A DNA stretch of 64,000 nt from Xanthostigma xanthostigma (lineage: Eukaryota > Arthropoda > Insecta > Raphidioptera > Raphidiidae), in NCBI GenBank assembly GCA_963575645.1, contig OY754472.1, forward strand, positions 434,001 through 498,000, written 5' to 3'. The translations under genes and the position numbers were made by a program. Positions 35,273 to 46,370 of the stretch are shown here, one piece after another. Under the pieces are notes generated by a model. The model saw nothing but the letters and a program-made list of their open reading frames with translations, was not told the DNA's origin and did no database searches. Position 1 is the stretch's first letter. The number at the start of each line of letters is the position of its first letter.

Positions 35273-35939
35273 AAAAAAATTGGTTGTCTGTAAAGTCGGT
35301 TTACGGACGATAGTTTTACGTGATAACGTATTCCGTAATACATAACCTAAACCTCCCAAAATTTGGTTTCAATCCGCTTATCCTTGGTGTCGGAATGATA
35401 AGAAATGTCAAAAGTGACGTTTGCAACTGTCAAAGTATTATGTTCTAATAATAATTAGTTATTCCAATACTTAACTTAGAAGGCGTTGCATTTCACAAAA
35501 TACTAATGTCAAAAAATTGAATTAAACATTAGAAATGCAGCCGTTTTCATGTTAAGACAAGACATACGTTATCTTCTAATTTCCATGTACGGCAAACAAA
35601 GACGACCGACCGCGTCGCGCCATGCATTAGACAACATTGCATTTATACAGCTATTTTTCTATATAAATTTGTATAAAAAAACTGTTTAGGCAAATTCTGT
35701 TATACGAAATCTATGTAAAATGTTTTCCTCTTTCGTTTAAGACTGGTTTCAAACCGATCTGATTTAAATTGAGCGAGAAATTAGCAAGAAGCACGCACAG
35801 GGTCAGGCGGAACGTTACGCGTTACGCGTTACGAACGTTAGGATTTAGGAACGTTACACTTTTTCGTGCTTGCAGCCGGTGTTTTATCAATTTATAAGAT
35901 TGGTGATTCATCAATTTATAAGACGTTATCACGTCAAAA
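35273..35939 (-). mobile_element. TTGGTTGTCTG/CACGTCA MITE family, copy D, with nested AGGGTTCC-family piece
   Basis: Starts AAATTGGTTGTCTGTAAAG, runs into CGTAATACATAACCT, and the family resumes at about 35790 (GCACGCACAGGGTCAGGCGG) to end GTTATCACGTCAAAA at 35939. The ~435 bp between is the reverse of 17540-17995 from the long AGGGTTCCGTACC repeat, without that element's ends. Confidence 0.75.
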
Positions 35940-36214
35940 GGTCGCAACCGTTTTGAAATGTAAATGTATACATTCGGTTCGTTGTGTTTTTACTGTCTCT
36001 CGTGCAATGTGAAGTCATATAAGCTGGCAGAGCGAGCGTCGTCGTTTTCTGTAAAACTAAAAATAACTTTTGGAAACCACGCGTCTTCTCAAGGGTTAAA
36101 TCTTGGCACACGTTTTGTATCGTTAATCTGATTTGTTAAACAGATACTCATTCAAAATAAGCATTTTATATATTCGTTAATTCCACGTGTTTTTGCTCAC
36201 GAAGTATTGGATTA

Positions 36215-36408
36215 AAAAAACAGCCAAGTGCGAGTCGGACTCGCGCACCGATGGTTCCGCACAAACTTGTAAGTATGTAAATAGTTCGTCCATCACGGGA
36301 ATCGTGTCTCGAAGATTTTTTCCGCGTATATAGCCGTTGGAAAAATATTGTCCCTATACATCGGCAAACGTCGCAGTCAGTTTTCCAGCTAGGCGTGTAA
36401 TTGTGCTT
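36215..36408 (-). mobile_element. AGGGTTCCGTACC-family repeat, inverted fragment
   Basis: CAAGTGCGAGTCGGACTCGC followed by CACCGATGGTTCCGCACA is the family right end in reverse, next to ATAGTTCGTCCATCACGGGA, which also occurs in reverse near 11180 and 34180. Confidence 0.6.
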
Positions 36409-36849
36409 TTGAAAAAAAAAATAATTTTCGATTTTTTTATTGTATTTTAAAACTTTATTATAAATAATATTGATAATCGATGCGAAAAACTTTCAAAAAA
36501 CTTTTTTTAAATTAATTATAAGCAATTTAAAATTGATAAAATATTAAAAAAATCACGTGACTTCAAACGCACTAAAATTGTTTTTGACAGTTGTGACGTG
36601 ATAATGGTAAAATGTATATACGCAGTATACTATCAATGGCTTCTACATGTGTGTTGACTAAAACATTATGACGTCACATTATGTTCGGGAAATGTCGGCG
36701 CGTTCTCGGAACTGGGTACAAAAATTTATTTTTGATTTGATATAACTTTTGAATTATAACGAAAATAAAAAAAAGAAAAATAGTTTTGTTATAAAACTTA
36801 TATACGATCTTTCCATTTATGACAAAAAAAATTTTCATTCAAAAGCACA
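36409..36849 (-). mobile_element. GGCTTTTGAA-ended MITE, copy 2 (inverted relative to 25017)
   Basis: About 440 bp from GTGCTTTTGAAAAAAAAA to TTCATTCAAAAGCAC, the reverse complement of 25017-25461 with few differences. AATT precedes GTGC and follows GCAC, so termini may be AATTGTGCTTTTGAA. Confidence 0.9.
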
Positions 36850-38277
36850 ATTACAATGAGTTCAACCGAACGAATTTTCATACGGTTTTCACTAATGGAC
36901 GGAGTGATTCAAGAGAAAAGTTTATGTGTATATATGTTTTGTGTAAATTGGTTGAAATATGAAAATGATTATCGAAGATGTCGGAAAAAATCAAGTCGAC
37001 TGGGAGCTATCATCGAAAACGCTGCCTAATCCCTTTGAGACTATAACAAAACAATGTATAGTGGAAATTGTTCCTCTTTCATAGGCCTACGGAATACGCG
37101 ATGGCATATGTCTATCTTTTAAGGATAGCTTACTCTAACCAATTTTAATGTTAATGAGGTTGAGCCGTTTTACGAAGATAATGAAAAAAATCTGAAATAA
37201 AGTTTTTTTAATAGATTTTTTTATGACAAAATTTTCTGTAAAAAATCCAAAATCATTAGGAGATTTATAAAGTTAAAAATTAAAAAAAACTTTTACATGT
37301 AGTCTTATGGAAAATATGTCAAGCTAGCATGCAAACTGTTCATTTTAATTTTTTGCAAATAACCAAATAATGTCAGCAGTTCCAAAAACTATCTATGTAA
37401 AGCATCGATGTCTTACGCATATTTTAATATTTTTTCCAATTTAATTAGGAGACTTTTAATCAATAAAAAAAATTATTAAACCTTAGCACTTTTCGATTAT
37501 GGACTTTTATTCTTGACAGATTTAACAATTTTAACTGAATTTTCAACTTTTTAATGATTTAATTTTAATTTTTATTACTTCTAATTTCTTTTTTTAATTA
37601 TTTACTGCAAAAAATATGAAAAATACAGATATTTACATAAATGTATTTTTTTAACCTAACTAAGTATAAAGTACTGAAATAATTAATTAATATTAAAAAA
37701 AATATATTTATTTATGCCTTTATGACAATAATTTATTGGTATCATCGACTTATAAACTATAAAAGTTCCCATTTAGAATTCGACTTACTTTTGATTGGGA
37801 CTGTAACGGATCAACCTCCTTAAGCGCTTTTTTTGTGGATATCAATTTAGTAAGTCGACGAAACAACGGCGGCAATCTAAAAATTCGAGCGAAGCCGGAC
37901 CGGGCCGCTAATAGATGAATAAAAATCTTACACAAACGTACAGTAATGATATGTTTGTTTACTTGGAACTTGTATGAGAAATTTGTACCAAACCTACTTT
38001 TTCAATTTGCATAACGCAATTTATAATATTTATCAAAACAATTTAAATAATGACAATAGTTTATCAATAAAAACCGTGTTTATTGAATAATTCATGCAAA
38101 TAGTTAACTGGTAAAATTTTTAAACAACAGTATCTCATTAAAATTGCAGACAGCACGTGTGACTTCATGTGTTAAAAATTGTAAATACAACCAATTAATT
38201 ATTTAATTGTAGTTAGCATATTAACAGCCAGTTGATATACCTACGCCAACGGCTGAATTAAGTTTTTTTTTCATAAA
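36850..38277. other. Intergenic DNA, one Helitron-like scrap
   Basis: The 37780-37915 stretch ends GAAGCCGGACCGGGCCGCTAA, a decayed Helitron-type 3' end. The remainder is AT-rich with no gene. Confidence 0.4.
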
Positions 38278-38279
38278 TA

Positions 38280-38604
38280 CAGTCAAACCTGGATAATCAA
38301 GAGTTCGCTTATGGAGGTTTTTCACTAACCCGAGTTTCTAGCTTATAGAGATACAGGAGTGGCCTTTCTTATATTTATGCATTATTCGACATAGATGCTA
38401 AAAAAAGAAAACAATAAAACCCATGATACAAAAACAATATGAGTTAGTTCAGCTATTTATGACTCATTCTTGTTTCGTGGAACTATTATAATAGGTTCGA
38501 CTATCGCTAGGCAAGTAGTAGTCTCAGTTATAGAAGTCCGTGAGTGAAAAACGTCTCACTTATAGAGGTTTTAGATGGTTACAAAGACGGTACCTGGCAA
38601 TTTA
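38280..38604 (+). mobile_element. Tc1/pogo-type MITE, 3'-truncated copy
   Basis: Starts TA-CAGTCAAACCTGGATAAT and keeps ACAAAGACGGTACCTGGCAA, as in 492-809 and 59931-60275. It stops there and joins the repeat at 38605. Confidence 0.7.
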
Positions 38605-38810
38605 TTTTGTTTAAATCAACTTTCCCATATAAAGTTGATAAAAAGGGTAAATTATCTTGAGCTTGAGGATCCAGACACCTGAGGTCTCTTGTTTTTGATA
38701 AGCTCATTGATGTCAGGTGTCTAAAATCCTCACTGGATAGATTCTGGTCGCGAGCTTTATTGAGATGGGTTGAAGGCCGGATCTTTGACATCACTGGTCT
38801 ACGGAGATGC
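38605..38810 (-). repeat. Unclassified repeat shared with 54810-54968
   Basis: GAGGATCCAG, then GAGGTCTCTTGTTTTTGATA, CTCATTGATGTCAGGTGTC, GATTCTGGTCGCG and TTGAAGGCCG recur at 54.8 kb. The - strand reads an open 60-codon stretch (RPSTHLNKARDQNLSSEDF), possibly part of a LINE reading frame. Family unknown. Confidence 0.55.
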
Positions 38811-39102
38811 TAACAACACATACAAAGCTACTGGTTGTGAAAAATGTAATCAACTACCAACTTTAATCTTTAAAACTATAATTAATAATTTTATATTTCA
38901 CGTTCACCAACTGCTGTAAATAATATACAATAATATTTAATTTATTTACAATTTACATACGTCTGTTTATACAATGAAATGTATTATTCTCATGAAACGC
39001 TTCAATTGGATTCTTTTGCCTTGACCGGAATATGTGGATTCATTTTTGTAAATGTGTGTACACTATTATCAAAACAAAGATTATTACACTATGTGAATGA
39101 AA

Positions 39103-39658
39103 CAGCGTTGCCAGACGTCCCGATTTTGGCGGGACGTCCCGATTTTTAAATCAAAATTAAATGTCCCGCGCGGGACAGGCTCAGTCCCGCTTTTCGGGGA
39201 TAACTTTAAAAGAAGTTAAATCTTCACAGAAATATCATGAATAAGTAATTCTTATAAATAATGATTCTCTTATTGTAAGTTGCAATTTGTAACACTCACT
39301 CCACAGACTATTGTTTGAAACGCCATATTTTTCTAATGAATAAAACTTTTTTGATTTTGATTTCTGTTTTTTTTTTTTTTATTCTGAAGACGAATAAGAC
39401 TCAACTATTTAACGATAGGGTAAATCTGATTTAAAATATTATATTTCTATTAAAATACATTTTCTATGGCTATTTTTGCTATCTATTGTCACGTAAACGT
39501 AATTTTAATTCAAATAAAAAGATAAATAGGTATTTGGAAACTTCTGATTATATATACGTTTTTTTAGTATGTCCCGCTTTCGACGAAAGAATCCCGCTCT
39601 TTTCACTCAAAGAGTTCAAAAATCCCGACTTGGCAAAAAAAAAAAACTGGCAACGCTG
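39103..39658 (+). mobile_element. hAT MITE (CAGCGTTGCCAG ends), copy 2
   Basis: 556 bp with the same 12-bp inverted termini as 33469-33998 and a perfect 8-bp target duplication GAATGAAA (39095-39102, 39659-39666). The GACGTCCCGATTTT phrase near the left end is doubled relative to copy 1. The two copies are otherwise very similar. Confidence 0.97.
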
Positions 39659-39739
39659 GAATGAAACCACATCATCACCACCATCAGTATACAGTGTGTT
39701 CAATGATTAATTATTTGTTAATGGTCGCTTGTATCTACG

Positions 39740-39913
39740 ACCGCTGCACACGAGGCTGGAAACACTGCTTGGACTTCTGCTGGCCGGCAAGCTGGGTACG
39801 AAGCTGGAAATGACGTCACTGCAGGCTCGTCTGCTAGCCCACAGTTGAAGGATCTATTTTTCTTGCTGTGTCTTCTGCATGCTCTGAGCAAAACCAGCCT
39901 CGTGTGCAGCGGT
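39740..39913. mobile_element. AAGGCCGCTGCACACGAGG-type MITE, short copy with perfect 20-bp ends
   Basis: ACCGCTGCACACGAGGCTGG at the left and CCAGCCTCGTGTGCAGCGGT at the right are exact reverse complements. The 174-bp interior has GGAAATGACGTCACTGC and a GCTCTGAGCAAAACC motif as in the longer copies. Confidence 0.9.
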
Positions 39914-40783
39914 CTTTGGAGCTTCGGTCCCAACGTCTCGTCGCGTTGACTCAAGAAATGTCGCTCGAGACGATGCGGCGATACGAAATTGTCGTCACGA
40001 CAATAGGGCAATTCTTTTAATACAATAATTTCATTGCGTTTACTTGCAGCTTATTTAAGATGTTTTTCGATATTTACTATGATATCTAGACGGGAAGTAA
40101 GTGTGGATTATTTTTACCTGGCTATGCTCGGGTTAAGACAGGGTTGCCAATGTTGCCATAAAAAGCAACAACGCCAGATATTCAGTGTTCACGCGAAAAC
40201 TACTTTCACATAAATTATCCACATAATATGTAAGTTTATTATTATGTTATACCTGTATATGGAATTTGTTTATTAAGAAAAGTTGTCACCGTCCGCGGCC
40301 TTATCACGCTAGGTACTCGCAAATGCGCTAGAATTAAAGTTAATAACTTCGATTAAATCTATATAGATAAGCCACCGGAATGTCTTTTTCTTACATAGGT
40401 ATAGTGTAGGTATATTATTGTTTACGTTAAAAATGTTTTATTCATTATAATTTCACTAACACATTTGCTTAAACAGTAAAAGTGAACTTATTATTTCCAT
40501 AGAATTATAGAAATTTATTTATTATTAACTTGCATTGAGGCCCTGATGATGAAAATATATTTTTCGAAACGTTGGCCACAAGCGATACACTGGTAAAGCT
40601 TATTTTCAATTGTTCCTCAACCAAATAAATCTCCTTCAATACATATTTTGGAACAAAACTTCTACTAACAGATAGAAATTTATGTTATTAATAATTTTAG
40701 TGCGTTTAACGTCCATGTCTCGACTTTATGTCATAACAGACGCCATTCGCACCATTACTATTTTCCATCTATCACATTTCCCG
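39914..40783. other. Intergenic DNA with a Penelope-like scrap
   Basis: About 40540-40640 has CCCTGATGATGAAAATATAT and TTCGAAACGTTGG, a phrase typical of Penelope-like or related retroelement ends. No gene was recognised. Confidence 0.35.
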
Positions 40784-41016
40784 TTTTGACGTGATAACGT
40801 CTTATAAATTGATGAAACACCGGCTGCATGCACGAAAAAGTGTCACGTTCCGAAATGTGTCACGTTCCGCCTGATCCTGTGCGTGCAAGCAAGAGCGCAG
40901 TATGACAGCTACTAAAATTTAGGTTATGTATTATTAAATATGATATTCGAGCGGAAAACGTTATCACGTAAAACTATCGTTCGTAAACCGACTTTACAGA
41001 CAACCAATTTTTTTTT
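40784..41016 (+). mobile_element. TTGGTTGTCTG/CACGTCA MITE family, copy E (short form)
   Basis: Starts TTTTGACGTGATAACGTC and ends CAGACAACCAATTTTTTTT. About 230 bp, without the internal segment of copies A-C. Confidence 0.88.
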
Positions 41017-42071
41017 CTACATTTTTAAACTTCCACTTAATTAATAGCAATGGGCGAATGAAATAATTTCCGTACATTAGGATAAAGAATTATTTTTTAA
41101 ATTTCTACAAGAATTAATAAGCAGTTTTGAATTTATTAATTTTTTGGTAATGGGGTATATTTATTTCGATATTATTCAAATCGGATATTGTAACCATAAT
41201 ATTTCCTGTATATTATTTAAAAACCATAGCGTCCAAAAAAATGTTCCAAAATAAAAAGAAGGTCAATTTTGTTTTCTCTTTTTACTGTAGTCTCTACAGA
41301 AATACAGTCAAATTATATTGAATGAACTGTACTTTGAGAGCAATAAGTACTTATTATATGCTAATTATTAAATTAATACTTTCCTTAAATTCAGTAGCCA
41401 TTACAATGTGAATTATTGACAGAATATGACGGAAAAAAATGGCATTGAGTTTTTTCAGTATTTGAAAAGATGCGTGTATATCAACTTTTAGCACTAATTA
41501 AAAAGTATTTGTTCGGAATATTAAGTTTTTTTTTATTATATATATCTATATATATCAATATTATATATAATTAAATATGCTAATAAAAGTGTAATTAGAA
41601 TTTGTAATATTAAGAAATATTTGCAAATAGTTTTTATACAGTTCAATTCAATTCTTTGAGTTTTGGGCTAATACAAAATAGATAATTTTTTATTTTACAA
41701 TATATTTATTTTTCCAATATATTAACATTTTTATTACATAAATATGGATACTTAATTAAATTCTATACATATATTAATAAATATTAATCCTTGATACATT
41801 TTTGATAAATACAAATTTATAAAGTTTACTTAAAAATATATTATTTTTAACATTTTATTCATTTAACAATAACCAACGAAAATGAAAAATACCATTACAT
41901 ATTTTTTAATTTGATCAACTGCCAAAATTATTAAATTTGTTAGTATTGATTATTATTATTCCTAAACAGGATAGCCACTATTCGTGAAATAAAATAAACT
42001 GCAGATATTTCATGTTAGTAGCGGCTAATGATCTTAGATATCGCGCGTCTATAATCGACAACTTATCGATA
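41017..42071. other. Very AT-rich DNA downstream of sanpodo
   Basis: Low-complexity A/T sequence that would contain the sanpodo 3' UTR. Several AATAAA-like hexamers on the - strand are possible, but none is clearly favoured. Confidence 0.35.
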
Positions 42072-45000
42072 CTACACCGTGAAACCTGGTGCAGCGTGTC
42101 CAACTCTGTTATCTGGAGGTGCTCTTTTGCAGCAACAGGACGCGATTGTTCCGGTCGCAGCCAAAAATAACGACAGCGCCGAGGTGCCGCAGACGGCGCC
42201 TGCCGTCACGTCGGCCAGCGCGCTGCCCGGCTCCGGCTGGTGGGCTAGTAGGACCAGAAGCGCGCCGCTTGTTAGAAGGCTGAAGCTGCTTATCACTATA
42301 TAGCCTGAAAATAAAATGAAAAAAATATGAATTCGTATAGGTATAATGACAATGGCTAGATTTTTAAATACTCTATAGGAGTGTGCACTTTGTGGCGTTA
42401 TTGAGAGTTGTCGTTAAACAGAGAGATGAAATAATCCATTAATATTTTTTTACTATAATACGTATTTACTCATAATATATAAAATTTACAACAGACCAAC
42501 AAATATAATAATTTATCGATAAACAGCTGATCTAAACATATGAAAAATAAACCCTACATACAAATGAACGAATTTCTTAGAATCTTCGGTACGCTTGACG
42601 CCGACAACAAAGCAACAAAATAACAAACAAGTATAATGATGACGTATTGTTTTTTGCACGTCTTTTTTCATATATTTTATACGTATTTCAATTTTATGAA
42701 TAAATAGGCCAAAAAAAAAAAAAATAAAAAATCGAGCATATTCACGTATTTTTTTTAAATTTCAAAAATGTCTTGTAACCTAAATCACAATAACAATTAT
42801 GGGCTTTGCAGCATTACAGAATTTTGCGAAATGCTTGAGTTATGAAGTTATTTCGTCAGACTAAAATATCAAGGGGTAACAAAAGCTTGTTACGAACTGC
42901 ATCACCATAATTATGTATGTGGGACAACCCTATAATAATTTCTTTTATGCCGTTAGTCCCCTATTTATGTGTCTCTCAATACTATGCGTTTGAATTTCAA
43001 TTCGTAAGTTTGACGTTCGATACGCTTCGTGCATTTTAATTTAGTAACGTTCTTTGTTTCGGTAAACACACCTGCCGGCGTGCTTGAACAACTTATTTAC
43101 ATTTAATTATAATATTACTAGCGGTCCGCCCCGGGTTCACCCGGGTGCGATAGATATAATTCTACAAAATGTATTTCGTTTGCGGCCCGGCGGACAAATT
43201 CTACCAGATTTGCTTCTGAACTAATAGTTTTGCGCGAATTCGAACAGATGTCACTACTTGGTACTAAGACAGTTTTTGACGTGATAACGTCTTATAAATT
43301 GATGAATCACGTCAATATAAAAAGATGAAACACCGGCTGCAGTCACGAAAAAGTGTAACGTTCCTAACGTTCCGCCTGACCCTGTGCGTGATTATTAAAT
43401 ATGATATTCGAGCGGAATACGTTATCACGTAAAACTATCGTCCGTAAACCGACTTTACAGACAACCATTTTTTTGCTTCTGAACTAATAGCTTTGAGTAA
43501 ATTCTATCAGATGACGTTACTAAAATAATTTTTTTGAGAAAACATCGTAATTTTGTACCAAATATTTAATAAAAACTTTGTTATAGCGTAAGTTGCACCA
43601 AGCAAGACACATTTACAAAATTTCATTAAAATCGCTTCAGTGGTTTTGGAGATTAGCGCGGCCAAAATTGTGACACGGGAATTTTATAGATATAGAGATA
43701 TTGTATGAACAGAAAATAATGTGTTTTGTTATAACCCCTATATATTATATTATTTATTATTGTTTTCAATAACACATTAAAAAACTAATTAACACGTGAG
43801 CCTGAGAAGTGGAGGGTTATCATAAAGGCTACAAGTTAGAATTATATAAGTTAAATTAAGTTTTATTGTCGTATAGTGCCTATATGTATGTTTATATGCA
43901 TGTAAACAAATTAAAGAATCATTTAATTAAACAAGTTAAAATAGTTTTGATTTGTACGCCACTGCCTAGAATAATTACACAAGGGGAATATTAATATAAA
44001 GATAAACTTGCTTACCGGAAATGTAGTTTCGGTTCGGTAACCACTGACTATTTCTCGTTCGAAATCCAAGGAGTCCTAAAACCAAACACGTAAAACCGGA
44101 CACAAGTCCAAAATCCAAATAATATTTTCTTCCAATAACCGATATCATATAGAAACATAATCCGGATGTCAAGGCACCACATAATATCATCATCAAGGCG
44201 GCGACAGCCAGCGTTGCTTGTGCCGAGTAGCTACTGAAATTCGTACTCAAATTCATCCAAGAAGAGGATTTTCCCGAATATGTCGTTTCACAGTAAACCG
44301 ACTGTTGAGCAGGACTCCGCGCCTGAAATATTGGCGCAATCACTGCCGTACTGCGATCTGCTAGAGGATTGGATGTGATTGTGAACTGCTGAGGAGGCAA
44401 TCCGTAGTTGATTTTCTGTTGTGCCCTTGGCGACATTATATGTCCGTCATATTGGGGCGGCGGTGATCTTGAATAGTTTCTTGGCGTATTTAAAACATTC
44501 GTTGATTGGTAACGCTTGTTTGCTGAACTTGAGCTTCCCTGAGGCGATAATGGCCGACTCGAAAATGACATTGTTCTCTGCATAGATTTTTGAGGAGTTT
44601 TTCTAGGAGGCGTTGACAATAATTCGTGCAATTTTTGAGTGGCAACCGGATTATACTTTCTAGGTGTTGTTGGAGAAATTACACTCTGTGGAGGGTTCGT
44701 TTTTGTTGGAGTCGAGGTAACCGCGTTCGGAATCCGTTGAGATTCTTGATTTTGGATTTCGCGTCGGGTTTGCTGTTTCAGTCCGTACCTCGGAGCTGGT
44801 ATTGGTCTATTTATGGTTTGTCTGGTGGGTGTATTTCCGTTTTGATCGTGTTCCGAATCGTATCTTTCATAGTTTTGTCTCAAGTCATCATCCACAGGAA
44901 CTGGAGCATACCTTCCTCTATCAGGCGTTGAATCAGATCGCTGGGGAATACGTCTTGGAGGCGACATCGGTCGATGCTGCTGTTGATGGAATTCTTCTTC

Positions 45001-45552
45001 ATCGCTTGGTATCATAGCATATCTATGCACTCTACCCGGTGCCACCTCAATTTCCTCATGATGATAACTCATAATTGGCGGAGAACATCCACTTGGAGTT
45101 GTTCTGGTTGGTTGACGATCTCTATATATTATTAAGCGGTGCGTCTCAGATGGTTCTCCGTTTTGACTGTTTCCATTGTCAATTGTTTTTCGACACAAAA
45201 CTAATGGTGCAACTATTTTGTTATCGTTCGTCGCATGTTTGGTTGGTGATATAGACGAATATCTATTTTTGTTGACGGTCATCTCCTCCATTTGTAGTTG
45301 GCTGATGACTCTTTTGTTCTGCTCGATTTCGTTTTCATCCATTTCGACGACTTCATATCTGCGCTGAGAGCCATAATTGTATTTCCCTCCATTATGTTCG
45401 TATTTGTTTGGTGATGGCGCATTTGCACCAATAGGAGCTTCGCGTCTTGAAGGAATGTCTGTTTTTACTACTTGCGAATTTGTTGGATTATAAAATTCAC
45501 TTTGTTGACAAAAAGCAGGATTCGTATAATAATTCACGCGATGGTTGGCCAT
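42072..45552 (-). CDS. spdo: Sanpodo, four-pass regulator of Notch signalling
   Basis: Two coding exons: 45552-44016 (ATG, 512 codons plus 1 nt) and 42304-42072 (TAG). They join at GG|GTAAG ... TTTTCAG|GC across a 1.7-kb intron to give ...NRNYISG-YIVISSF... and a 589-aa protein. Sanpodo in flies is a similar length with the same plan: a long cytosolic N-region followed by four helices. Here the N-terminal motif NPAF is at residues 11-14, the known binding site for the Numb PTB domain. The middle is Pro/Ser/Arg-rich and disordered, with a PPQY (WW-ligand type) motif and an EVAPGRVHRYAMIPSDEEE block. Helices are at about 444-474, 479-497, 514-533 and 541-571, ending in the short tail DNRVGHAAPGFTV. 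Established role: promotes Notch receptor activity in asymmetrically dividing sensory and neural precursors, and is endocytosed when Numb binds. The second exon is unusually GC-rich compared with its surroundings. Identification is by memory of family motifs, not by search. Confidence 0.9.
42350..42665 (-). repeat. hAT-type repeat copy in the sanpodo intron (empty site for MITE G)
   Basis: In reverse, this reads as 46.4-47.0 kb: AATGATGACGTATTG, CAACAAAGCAACAAAATAAC, TTATCGATAA, then ACTATAATACG and TTAACGACAACTCTCAATAACG. It runs straight through the point where MITE G sits at 46731. Confidence 0.75.
43118..43700 (-). mobile_element. Helitron-like element in the sanpodo intron, carrying MITE copy F
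   Basis: CTAGCGGTCCGCCCCGGG...CACCCGGG at 43118 is a reverse Helitron 3' end with its hairpin. The block extends to about GATATAGAGATA at 43700. MITE F (43273-43474) lies inside, flanked by the duplicated phrase TTGCTTCTGAACTAATAG. Confidence 0.6.
43273..43474 (+). mobile_element. TTGGTTGTCTG/CACGTCA MITE family, copy F (short form)
   Basis: Starts TTTTTGACGTGATAACGTC and ends CTTTACAGACAACCATTTTTTT. The interior has the CCGGCTGCAGTCACGAAAAA and GTTCCGCCTGACCCTGTGCG phrases. It is in the sanpodo intron. Confidence 0.87.
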
Positions 45553-46370
45553 TGTTCTTATTTTATATACGATTTAATCGAAATAGAATGTAAAATCCGG
45601 TTTTTATTAGCGATAAATATCGGTATGTCAAAACTATTTATGCATTCAAAAGCACACAACGGCACAATAAATTTCAAAATCTTTTTCCGAACAAAACGAA
45701 GTGGCTTCATCGAAGTTTTCAGTTATATCAATTTTGAATAGATAGTAGACACTATAATATTATCATATTGTCACTATATAAATCACTCAAAGTTCAGTTG
45801 AAATTAACAAATATATTATCTTCAAATGAATAATTGTTTAGTTTAATAATATTTTAATTCCGTTATGTACATATTTATTATTTACAACTTTAATACGAAA
45901 ATATACTAATTGATATATATTATTATTAAGTTTTCAAACATTCAGTTGAATTAGTTAAATCTCTATGTTGTATAATTAATAACTTAACAGCTACTTATTA
46001 AAAACTAAATAAAAAAGAAATAAACACAAAATACACGCTTAAACAAAATACGTCGATCTCCTTGGTTACATAACAACTTCAACTGTTGATATATGACGAA
46101 CGACTGTATCCACATTCAGTTCCGACCCACGGGGTCTGTGCCAACGGTTTTTCTGTCTGCATTAATGCATGCTATCTCCGGCCCTGAAGGGGGCAGTGCC
46201 GTCGACTACAAGGGAGGAAGAAGGGACCCCGTGGACTAACGTTGTACACTATTTAGTTCACCATTCACAGTCATGTTTAACTTTACGTTACGATTTTGTT
46301 AGTGTTCACTCTTCAACAAACCTATTTGTCACTGCAGTGGAAAGAGACGACACTTGAATGAATGCCTGTA
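45553..46370. other. Upstream region of sanpodo
   Basis: AT-rich, with a GC-richer block at about 46090-46240 that contains inverted CCCACGGGGTC / GACCCCGTGG. It may hold the - strand promoter or leader, but it could also be repeat-derived. No firm initiator was seen. Confidence 0.3.

Noticed and set aside
42079-42303. Two + strand frames opposite the last sanpodo exon
   Set aside because: They are antisense shadows of a GC-rich coding exon, with no start context or domain.
44626-45367. Three + strand frames inside the sanpodo first exon
   Set aside because: They are antisense to the 512-codon exon, and their composition mirrors its Pro/Ser/Arg-rich coding.
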